Source: Wolfiporia cocos
Taxonomy: Eukaryota; Basidiomycota; Agaricomycetes; Polyporales; Phaeolaceae
DNA length: 64,000 nucleotides
Direction: 5' to 3'
NCBI GenBank assembly: GCA_029448655.1
Contig: JACCLO010000009.1
Coordinates: 2,170,001 to 2,234,000, forward strand
Shown: in pieces, positions 44,559-54,731 of the stretch
How the letters are laid out: each line of letters starts with the position of its first letter
Position numbering within the stretch: position 1 is the stretch's first letter
The notes under the pieces: model-generated
The model's database searches: none
What the model saw: only the letters and a program-made list of their open reading frames with translations
Told to the model about the DNA's origin: nothing
Made by a program: the position numbers and the translations under genes

Positions 44559-47500
44559 CTAACATGACTTGGCTACTGATACAAGAGATTGTAGACGTAA
44601 AAACATGTCAGCATCTATGATATCAACTATCAAGAACTCATCGCTGTGTTCATAATCAGGGACCACAAATGCACCTCGGATGATTGAATGAAGAGGTACT
44701 ATCTCGTACTGTGTGCATGGATTGAGCTTCAGGTGACAAAACCCGAGGTCATGGTCCTTTGAACACTCGACTCCTGTTCTTCCATCCATAGGCATTATCA
44801 GTGCCAAAGGATATAATATATCCTTCGCAATAGCTGTGAGCCATATATGAGGCATGTGTTTATAAAGGAATAATTGAAGGCTACCATTTGGTGTACTGCT
44901 GTCAATCACATTCTTCACCAGGTATGTGAAGACAAATATCAATTGTGAAAATATCGGCCGCTCCATGGTTTTGAGAAGCACATAGTTGTACTGCGGCTTT
45001 CCATGGAAACCTAGATTGCATTGTAGAAGATCTGTTGCTGTCCTCCACGTTTCATAAGACTCATAGTTGACTTTTAGAAGTTGATATTCCATGACCTGTG
45101 TATGTGTGGCATGAGTATTGCTAAATGAATGGATATACAACATACCATATCAGTAGGTAAGACTTTGACCAGGTAATTCGCAAACCTGAGCCCTTGAGCT
45201 GCCAGGAAACTTCCCAAGAAGCTTCCGAGGTGCTTGTGGAAATTAGCAAATGCGGCGTGAGCATTAGGAATGTCTCGAAGTGCAGAAATCTCGACAGGTT
45301 TCTCCGAAGCGCCCAGATGGATAAGTGCTGATCTGAATGAAATATTGTCATTGTCAATATCTTCTTGGATAGGTCCATTCTTCATATAATCGATATATGC
45401 ATCGTAATCGTCAATCCTTGAGTGTATAAGAGATGCGACTTGATGATTATGGCTTCGAGTGAGAATCTGTGAAACCGAGAATATGTGGAGATGTTGCAGA
45501 GGAGCGGTGAAGTTCATACTTGATCAGCAATGTCCTTGTAGCTTGTTTGTTGATATGCCTTCTTTAGTGAGCGATGCATCTTCTCATTAGGCTTCGTATT
45601 GTAGTTTCGAGTAACGCCTTTTTCCTTGATGTCTTGAAACACATGCTGATGTGAATGCACTTTGGGAAAATTCCAGTTCTTGCTACCTCCCATCTTGCTT
45701 GAGTACTCCTAGCAATGCCTTTGTGTAAGATGCTTATTTGGAGAATAGTCCACTTACCTTGATAAGTTTTGAGAAATGCAACAGCTCCTCTTGGCCCTCT
45801 GCCAGTCGTCTTGAGGTGTGAACCTCAAATGACAAGTACATATCGAGTACAAGATAGCTACGCAAGCAGTGCAGAAGTAGATACTCAGCAGATCCGGGCC
45901 TTGTGCTGAGGATATTACAGGTGGCAAATATAGCAAGCTATGTCAAGTAATTGGCAAGTGTTAAATGCTGAGATCAGGGGGTGCACACCTTTGACATATC
46001 CTCGAGCTTTCTGCCATCTGTGAAGTTGATGCCCATGATATTGTCAAAATGGTTAAAGCCTCGCTATCGTGGGATTTTTGACACCCTAATCACACATGAA
46101 TAAGGAATATTTGAGACACCACATGCAAACTTACTGATCATCAACCATGATTGCTGCATCTTGTCCAATATTATTGACATGAGCTTTTATTTCTGGCCAA
46201 AGATGGTCACCAAATAGCCCGAGATGATATGCATGTAGCCTGTCAAATGACAGAGCTTTGTGTACATCTGTATTGGCAATCTTCCAAAATGAATTCTGAC
46301 TAGGGAATCAGAGCATTGTTATTCAACAGAAAAATAGGATTGTGACCTGAATAGAATGAAGTCCATGTTTCTTCAGAACCACCTCTTGCTCAGCCTTGGT
46401 TGGTAGTGCCTTAGCAGTTTTTAAAAGTGTTGCAGAGTCAACTGATGTCCTAAGTGGGTGTTCCACACTAACATCAGCAAGCTGTGAGGAAGGTACTAAA
46501 CATATTGGACAAGGGCATAGTCCATTTGCTCCATGGATCAGAGCCATAACGCATCTAAAGTTGAGATGAGATTCTGGCAAAGCAGGGTCAATCAAAACTT
46601 ACTGCTCCTCATAAATCATGGACAGTATCAAAATAAATATCCATATCCATCGCAAAATTTCATCAGCACATTTGACATGGTATCCAGTTCGTGAATGTTG
46701 TGCAACATTATTCATGAATTGCAAGAATCCCTTGTGCCAGACAACTCGTTTGAAGTCTGTGAATGAAGTCTTTCCATCTTCTGCAGAATCATTGTCTACC
46801 TAGAAATATAATGAGGATGACTGCATCAACTATGAGATTTAACGTACAATTGGTAGCCAGCCAACAACACATCCACCCCCAACACCCTCGCTATTTCGGA
46901 TTTTGGCTGGAAGATGGGCCACTCGAGCAATAACTGGATATCCCTTCTGGGTTCCAAATGACAACAGTCGAGTCTTGTCTGCATAAATAATGATGCCAAA
47001 TGCAGTTGCTCCCGGAGGAAGCTTAGACTGGAGCAAATTTAGAGTGTCATATAAATGCAAGAAACAATACACACCTGGACTTCCCATAGCCTATCCCCAG
47101 TCCATGGCTCATGAATAACTCTTTCCCAGTCAGACCCTGTGTATTGGTAAAGTCTGGTCGGATTCCAATGCCAATGCTGGGACAGGGTAGGGTTCTTTAG
47201 CAAATCCAGAACCCACTCCCAAACATCCCGTCCATAGACATCGAATTCTCGAGTTTCATTCTTGTAAGGTACAGTAATAGTGTGTTTCCCAAACTGTTGA
47301 AAGGATAAGACTCATTATTGAAGACATTTTAACATAGCCTTACAGGAGTCAATTGATTTGATGCCGCATCCCAGACATCACGGAGTTGTGCTTCACTGGT
47401 GAGTGAAAATCTCATGCTTCCTGTAGCAACTGCATTAATCAGCTTTATGAGTGAATCAATTTGGTCGTGCTTGAGAGAAGATTTGAGTGCAATTTCTGCA

Positions 47501-48561
47501 AATTCAAAGTCTGCACGGGTTTGAAATGGCTCCCAGGGTGATTTTGATATTGGTGGACTGGGAGCCTCATTGTCTTCCTGCCCATATGGTGACGAATGCT
47601 CTGCACAAAAGAATGAGTCTTCACGCACAACTCCAGTATGCTTATGTTAACTTTTCCGGTGCATGTTCCACGTTGTCGCACTCATGTGCTCATCAATTTG
47701 CAATGAACAAATTCCAGTATGTTGAGTACAAACGGCTAAGGTGCATACATGTCTTTTTTCCGCATAAATACTAGACTACTCCCTACGCACGAACCACCGC
47801 CATTACAGCAATTGTGCCAGGTGCCCCTGATTGCATCCCAAAAAGAGCAGCTAGTACAAGGGGTTGTGTAGAAGTAGCGTGTGCGGCACTGCTGGTTTCA
47901 GGACGCAATTGGAGGCACATGGCACAATTGCTGTAATGGCGGTGGTTCGTGCGTAGGGAGTAGTCTAGTATTTATGCGGAAAAAAGACATGTACGCACCT
48001 TAGCCGTTTGTACTCAATGTACTGGAATTTGTTCATTGTGAATTGATGAGCGCACGAGTGCGACAACGTGGAACGTGCACCGGAAAAGTCAAAAACTAAG
48101 CGGTTCACCTTGCATCGTGGTATCCCTGTTGCTCCCTCCTAAAGAATCTTCGACCACTGGTGTCCCAGTGTCTGCTGGAAAGTTGTATAGCACAAGGGTC
48201 ATCTTCTAATCAATATTGAATGCAGGAAATATAACTCACCTCCAGTTTTAACACCAAGGTACGTTGGAGGGGGTGCTACAGCATGAGGGGGACGCTTCGG
48301 ACCTGATTAGACATTCGAAACGCTAGTAGTGAAGGGCATTTACGATAATTGTCGGATAGGTGTACCTTTACTTATTGGTGGATCATCCCCTGAGTCATCC
48401 ATAAGCTGAGCGTACTCCTCCCGTATTCTGCCGTCCATTCTGCATTTTTTCATATGGCTACCCCGACCCTTAGTCTTGAATACACCATTGCAGATTTCGC
48501 AAGTGAATACGCCATAGGATATGCCTAATACCAGCTGGCTGCCCTCCGGTTTGTCAGGCAT
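44559..48561 (-). pseudogene. Plavaka-like (CACTA-related) DDE transposase
   Basis: Large multi-exon transposase gene of a type common in Agaricomycetes. Order: start ATG at 48561 with a zinc-finger-like CEICNGVFKTKGRGSHMKKC; PWEPFQTRADFEFAEIALKS (around 47545); the exon with RDVWEWVLDLLKNP and HEPWTGDRLWEVQ (around 47290-47090); IIYADKTRLLSFGTQKGYPV with VVGWLPIV (47090-46845); MALIHGANGLCPCPICLVP (around 46560); FDRLHAYHLGLFGDHLWPE; MGINFTDGRKLEDMSK; KVHSHQHVFQDIKEKG; then YQLLKVNYESYETWR and FVVPDYEHSDEFLIVDIIDA near the end. The conserved PRWRGF block reads PR-stop-RGF (TAG at 46066-46064), so this copy is inactive. Element ends were not identified. The family name is from memory. Confidence 0.7.
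47650..48089. mobile_element. Fold-back MITE in an intron of the transposase
   Basis: About 440 bp, almost entirely two inverted arms of about 170-180 bp each, starting ACTTTTCCGGTGCA and differing at only a handful of positions, joined by a loop of about 70 bp. It lies between a GT donor (after 48100) and an AG acceptor (about 47634), so it can be spliced out. A target duplication is not clear; TTAA on one side and TCAA on the other are the best candidates. Confidence 0.8.
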
Positions 48562-49029
48562 AGTAACGAACGAGACAGTTAACGAGACAGTCGAGCTCGA
48601 GTCTCCAAAAAAAATGCAGTAGCACAGTATGGCGCCGCATGTGATCGCGATCGCGATCATGTACCTGTCGTGATCGTATCACCATTGCGTTGTAACCATG
48701 TGATCGTTCACCGAGTAATATTGCCAATTGATAAGCTCAGATTGGAATCTCCCACGTGGTACCCACGATTGGAATAATATTGATCTTATTTTACAATCAG
48801 CGCTAACCCATTATAGCTGCGTTGCAACCCCGGTTGCAACTGGCCCGCATTGTAACGCTCCACGGATTTTTCCGACAGAGGTGGGTGACGAGTGCCAGCG
48901 CATACATATAGTGTTACTATGCAGAATCAAAAGCCCGAAACTACCAAATAAACAACGTATGAACCATTAACCGGCGTGGTGTTCAGTATCGTGCCTTTCC
49001 ATATATGGTATCATACTGGCGCCCAACGG
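48562..49029. other. Spacer upstream of the transposase
   Basis: No gene recognised. Contains an imperfect palindromic GATCGCGATCGCGATC stretch near 48640-48658 and probably the left end of the Plavaka-like element. Confidence 0.4.
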
Positions 49030-51039
49030 CATCAGCAAAGTGCGAGATTGTAGATATACTCATATCTACGTAGATATACCTAGCAGGTCCTGTAAATGTA
49101 GCTGGACTGGTATAGTCATGTATAACCCCCACCCCCTTATAGTAGCAGGTCCGCACAATAGCAAGTGCCCAAGGGACACATTCTTGCAAGGATGCTGCGC
49201 CCAGGTGAGTGCTATTGCAAGGAACCTACCTGATGCCCCTGCAGCTGCGAGGACCTTATCTGAGGCCTTGCTACTACAAGGACCATATAATAGCGGTTGC
49301 CTGTGAGGGCGGTTTCTCCTGGAGGGCTAGTACTATATTGGACTGTGTTGTTTCAGACCCAGGAGTATAACGCCAATGGAAATTTGCATTGTACTGAAAT
49401 ATGCATGCGTGCTAATGGGAGGACTACCAGTTGAAGTGTACGGCCTTCCGCATTAACGGCATTCGCGTCATCTGTTGTAATCATTATCTTTGCGCTCGCC
49501 ATCCTCATCCCTGCCCCTAAGCCCATCATCGCAAAACTCTCCCCCACCAACACCTCCTCCGCCAGCGCATGCAAAGAGCAGGCACAGCGGGACCTACAGC
49601 GGGGTCGGTATGGATGGTAGTATGTGACACTGCTGTTCCACGGCCGATCAGAACTTAAAATCAAATACTATATGTATGTACATACCGGTGCTGCCAGGTG
49701 GTGAGATGGCAGTGGGTGATTGATGCAAGTGTCAAGTATCTCACAAAAACGCATGAGGAAGGAAGTATACAAGTCCGTGTGCGACTTCACGTACCGGAAC
49801 CGTGCGCCGGGTGGGCGGAGCCATGGGAAATGGTGTGGGTTGGTACGGTAATCATGAGGAGCCTGTGAACGCTGAAAAATCACCGTTAAAAGCGCATATA
49901 TGCGCACAAAAATGGAAAAAGTATGACAGTCAACGCACCGGATATTGAGGAGTGAGGGTGAGGAGTTCCCAAAGGAATGCAGCGACAGATGCTGTCCAGC
50001 ACTTGATACATGCTATGGCAAGCATTCCCATAAGCTTTATGGCAGTAGGGTTGATCAGGGCTCAGTAGGGCATGCAGGGGAAGAAAGAGATATACATACT
50101 GCACACACAGCGAGCAAGTAGGGTTGCAAGGAGAGACCACAACGCGTGGCACAGAGAGGAAAAGAGGAAGGAGAGACGAGCTAGAGAACGATGCACGCAT
50201 CGACTTGGATATGCGCAAGTGATAGAATGCGCCTGGGGTGTCACAAGGATGCCACTGCATGCATTGAGGGAGAAAGAGAGAAGGTCAAGTACGTTGACAG
50301 TGACGAGAGCCGGCTTTTATGGTACTATGGACAGGATTCAGGAGCCGCCTGAAAGTATGATAGGTTACAAAGTACGAAAGGTGTTGCCTAATCAAGCAAG
50401 GGACTTACTAAATTGGATGGGAGCCGCGTCATGCCCGGACGCCGCCCCACTGCGTGCCGATGCACTCCTTTTTCAATGTTCAATGTTTCAACATTAACGT
50501 TTAACGTTTACTGACCTGTGGTATGTGGGTTCAATTACTCAGTATTGCTTCACATGCTTTCTGAGGAGACCGGCTACGTCTCAAATATACATACTGTAGA
50601 TACAAAGTAAATGTGTGCATCTTTATCCTGCCATTGACATCCCTGTCCACATTGATCCTGCCATTGGTATCAATATTCCCGGCCTCATTGATACTGTGAT
50701 TAGTGTTTCCGTCCTTCTTAATCCTGCGATTAATATCTCCGTCCCTGTTAATCCTGCAATTGAGATCCCTGCCCTTGTTGATCCTGCAAATAATATTTCC
50801 GTCCTCGTTAATCCTGCAATTAGTATCTCCGTCCTCATTGATCATGCAAATAACATTTCGATCTTCGTTGATCCTGCAAATAGTATTTCGGTCCTCGTTG
50901 ATCCTACAAAATATATTTCGGTCCCCGTTGATCCTGCAAGTACCCCGCACGTAGTATCTGCTCATATCTACATATATCTAACGAGCTGCTATTTACAATA
51001 GTTAGCGGACTAGATATGAGAGTTCGCGTTTTGCCGATG
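49030..51039. mobile_element. Element C3: intact C-family copy
   Basis: 2010 bp with the C ends CATCAGCAAAGTGCGAG and TTTTGCCGATG and no nested insertion, so it gives the plain structure of the family. From left: AT-rich palindromic TAGATATACTCATATCTACG; subrepeats with CTATTGCAAGG; a unique middle with GCGCATATATGCGC; a TCAAGCAAGGGACTTACTAA block; and a 30-bp minisatellite just inside the right end. Flanks are GG and AG, so the 2-bp duplication is imperfect. It abuts P450 pseudogene sequence on its right. Confidence 0.8.
50625..50945. repeat. 30-bp minisatellite of C3
   Basis: About ten to eleven units close to GTTGATCCTGCAAATAATAT plus TTCGGTCCTC. A 128-codon plus-strand ORF (50615-51001) and a 144-codon minus-strand ORF (50965-50531) run through it, for the period reason given for the other arrays. 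Confidence 0.88.
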
Positions 51040-51640
51040 AGCGCGCGGATGCTCCAACATCATGAGTATGACTGCTCCAGCTCTCATAAAAATGTATTTC
51101 GAGATGTCCAGTTCCAACACCTTTTCATGCTCTGAATAATTTGGCCGACATCAAATTCTAGTCGCAAAGCACAAAGTTTGATGTCTCGTTCAATCGCATG
51201 CAATCTCATGAACCACGACGAGAGGCTGCGAATCTCACGGAAAATAGGTTCTCAGCGGTTCAATGAGGGTTCTATCTGATCTATCTGATCTACCTCTTAT
51301 GATTGAATATTATGATACTATAGGCAATCGGAGTAGATCGAGCTCCTTTTTTGAGCGATGTGATGTCGGTTCATACAATGTCTTTCTGATTTTGCGCACC
51401 TGCATGAGTTATGATTGATACACGTCATTTACCACTCAACCACTGGTAAAACGATGGAATGTCAAAGGCGTTACCCGGGAAAGCTCATTTCTGGGTCTAG
51501 GTGGAAGTTAGCAATGTCCTTTGATTTCTGGTACAAGTTAATCGACGATGATTATTGCACGTGCGAAATCAAGAGTCGTGTAAAGTGCGCGGAGAATATT
51601 CTATTGGTCATGACCAGAACTCAGTATGACCTTCTCGACG
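51040..51640 (-). pseudogene. Cytochrome P450 fragment (exons 1-3)
   Basis: Minus-strand pieces in P450 order: FPGNAFDIPSFYQWLSG (end of exon 1, about 51505-51425), KKRSSIYSD (around 51350), FREIRSLSSWF (around 51230), then RAGAVILMMLEH (start of exon 3, about 51085-51050), ending at C3. Several stops and frameshifts. It belongs to the same subfamily as the copies at 9.2 and 23.9 kb. Confidence 0.65.
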
Positions 51641-52160
51641 ATTAGATCGTGTTTTGTTAATGTTGAATCTTGCGAACAAGCGTGCCACTTCGCTTTGCGC
51701 CAAATGCATTCTGGAAATCATCCCCACTTTGTTTCGCTAGGCAATTCCCGGACTTTGATTCCAGGGCCGTGCATATAAGTGGAGTGGTGTCTACAACTTC
51801 CTGTCCTGATTGCAGATCCTGTAACACGGGACAAGAGGTCACAAGGAATCGAGTTTTCAGTGATGTGTTTGAGAAGGCTGATTCCATTGGTTCTTAAGAC
51901 AGCAAAGGCCAAAGGCTCATGTTCAGCCTCCATCGGAAGACATAGAGACCTGGGATCGGGATCGGTCCCATTCAACTGGAATCTGAGTATATGAGCGAGT
52001 ACAGAGTGCCCCGGTATGGTTCGCGAGCAAATGAACTACCTGGGGATGTTGGATAAAAACTTGAGTACTCAAAGTAACATAAGCAAAGCAAAGAAATTAG
52101 TGGCGGGGCCGGCCGATCCCTCGCGCAGCCGGGAGAGGCCAGCCCCAACGTCCGGGCGAG
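51641..52160. other. No gene recognised
   Basis: Short overlapping ORFs on both strands (51657-51975) without recognisable motifs. The end holds the target CGGGCGAG (52153-52160) of the large hAT-like element. Confidence 0.4.
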
Positions 52161-52164
52161 TAGT

Positions 52165-53361
52165 TAGTGTTGTGAGGTCCTGTCCTAGGGACCGCTGAGG
52201 ACCAAGGACAGGACCGGGACCAGGACTGGGTAGGACCGATTAATGGTCCGGTCCGGTCCCGGTCCTACTGTGGTCCTGGTCCTGGTCCCTGCACATAGTG
52301 AAATTTGTGAGGACCGGCCAGGACCGGTCATAACCGGTCCAGGACCGGTCTCAAAGCTGGCCTTAGGCATGCTATTCAATACTGCTATTTGCCTAATGTA
52401 ACATACAACATATTATTCAAGAATTCGTCGGATCATTTGTTTGCATATATGACATGTTCTGGACTTCTACCCTGCCTTATTTCATCAAATTATACGTTGA
52501 CTGGATGTAACATACCCCATTTGGACTGTGAGAGTATTTCAGGCTCGTAAGGCAGAGAATATTGTAATTAGAAGTCTACGGCTGCTGGCGCTGCAATAGT
52601 GTAGCGATACTGAGTGGATTGCAGGCTAATTGTGCAATTGCGAGCAAGCTTTCGGATAGCAAGGGACTCACTGAGTATATAGTAAGTCTGGCAAAATGAC
52701 GAGGCTCGGTGTGTGGCATATTGTTCATCAAGTATATTGATGTTGTACACTTACCATGAGTCTTATAGAAACATCACAATGTATGCCCTACTCTTGGATG
52801 AATGGCATTGGATATTCTGTCCATACCCGCATCCTCAGTGGCATGTGAACGTCTCTTTTCTCAGGTCAAAGAGGTTTCCATTGACCACCACTCCCACTTG
52901 GGGGCTAATATGTTTGAGTGGATCGAATGCTTGCAGAGCCACCGGGCTGATAGGGTTGTGGACTTTTTGTGCACCAATTTGGAAGCTGTTGAGGAGGTCG
53001 AGTATATGCTTAATGATTACATCCTTATTCAGGAGGATGAAGCTGAGACGTTTCAGGAGGATGATGAAGAGGGCATTACAGACGAATCTATTCACTGGGA
53101 TTCCTTGTAAAGTGTGTAGATACATTGTTATTCTTGTTGGGTGCATCGTCTTGAGCACTCTCTGATATTATTGTTATATTGCACAGTCTGCGGTCCTGGA
53201 CCGGTCCGGACCAGTCCCAGGACCGGATCAGGACCGTGGTCCGGTCCTGTATCGGTCTTGGTCCGGTCCTGGAGTACTGAAGTCGGTCCGGTCCTGGTCC
53301 TGGTCCTCGGTCCCACTTCACAGAGGTAAAAGACCGGACCGGACCGGACCTCGCAACACTA
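52165..53361. mobile_element. Inner hAT element with transposase remnant
   Basis: 1197 bp. Terminal repeats TAGTGTTGTGAGGTCC / TAGTGTTGCGAGGTCC (inverted), with a perfect 8-bp duplication CGAGTAGT (52157-52164 and 53362-53369). Both subterminal regions are arrays of GGACCGG/CCGGTCC words (52190-52350 and 53190-53350). It carries the C-terminal end of a hAT transposase. Confidence 0.88.
52802..53110 (+). pseudogene. hAT transposase C-terminal (dimerisation) remnant
   Basis: 102 codons open. LSIPASSVACERLFS is the hallmark of the hAT C-terminal dimerisation domain, followed by an acidic tail typical of fungal hAT transposases. The catalytic core and N-terminal zinc finger are absent, so this copy cannot move itself. 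Confidence 0.85.
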
Positions 53362-54370
53362 CGAGTAGTGATGTGCAAAGCACGGCTCGGCTCAAAGCCC
53401 GGGGCTTGGGCCCGGCTTTGAAGGGCTCGGGCTCAGCGGAATGTCAAGCCGGGCCCTCCTTGACGGCTCAGGCCGGCTTGGGCCTGGCTCAGGCTCAGGC
53501 CGGGGCTTATGGGTAATCATGTAGGACCTCGAAATTATTTGCTTGTGCAGCTCAGATGACAGCACAACATATTCAGAATGCTTATATGTCTACTATTTGT
53601 TGTTATTCTGATCTACAAGTGTTTTTACAGCTGCTTATGATGTTGACCGAAAATCCTGACACAAGCGCAACCTTAAGACACACACCGGGGGAAGGTGGGT
53701 CGCATGAAAGCGCCTTCCTGGTCCGGGCATCTCAAGGCACAAAAGGCCAAGACAAGTCTGAGGTTTACGCTCGAGACTGTCCGGCATATATACTCCTAAT
53801 CTATTTGTACATGTTTGTGTACGGTGGCTCAGAGGCCTCTACGTACTGGTATCTAACTGGCTATGAGCTATGTGCCGGTAATGGCATCGGAGCGCTGGGG
53901 TACGCGAGGATGTCCATGGCGATGTAGCGTATAAGGGTCGGATCAAAGGAATAGCCAATCGGTCGGGTTCGATCAGTGGTTCTCGTCAATCGTAGGTGTG
54001 CCGGTAATGGCGGGGTTCTAAGTCCGTGATCGGGCGTGGTCTGCCGCGATCGGGGTCGTGACGTCATAATGACCGGTGGTCCTCGTCGGTCGGGTCTATG
54101 CCAGTAATGGCGGTGGTGATCGGTAGGTTACGTCGATCGGGGTTCTATCGGTGGTTCTCGTCGATAGGGGTTCTGCCGTGCCAATGGCAGGGTTTATACA
54201 AGGTGTGGTCTGGGAGCGCGCGAGCGATCCATGTTCCCAAAGGGTTACGTACTAAAGGTCGATCATTCACGATCCTAGGTTCCGAGGTTCTTGGTACTGA
54301 GGAGTGGCAGGAGCGTGGATGCGTAGAGTGTAGGTCTAGTGCCTGTAATGGCATTGGTTCATGGAGATGG

Positions 54371-54731
54371 TGACACAAGCACGTTCTCAAGCAACTTCTC
54401 AGGGGAAGTGTAATCGCGTGGAAGCGACTTCCTGATCTGAGGCTACTCAAGGCAGTAAAGGCCAAGACGAGTCTGGGGTGTTCCCTGCTCGTCAGGCCAG
54501 TATATATGCTATCTAGGTGTTTGTACATGTTTGGCTACTGTACAGCATTACGTAAGCTAATAGTCCGTGATAACCCTATCCTAGGGGTAGAGCCGAGAGA
54601 AGAGTGTCCGGGGTCTGACTAGGCACGTGTGGGGTGTTCGGGGTCCTTGCACGTGATACTAGGCGGGCGCTTAGATAAGATAAGGGCTGTCGTTCAGTCG
54701 TTGGCTAACTGAATGAAATCGGCTTGTGACA
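54371..54731 (-). repeat. 3' LTR of the Gypsy element
   Basis: 361 bp. In element orientation it begins TGTCACAAGC and ends GCTTGTGTCA, perfect 10-bp inverted ends. Contains TATA-like AGCATATATAC. The last 12 codons of the integrase ORF read into this LTR. Confidence 0.95.
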
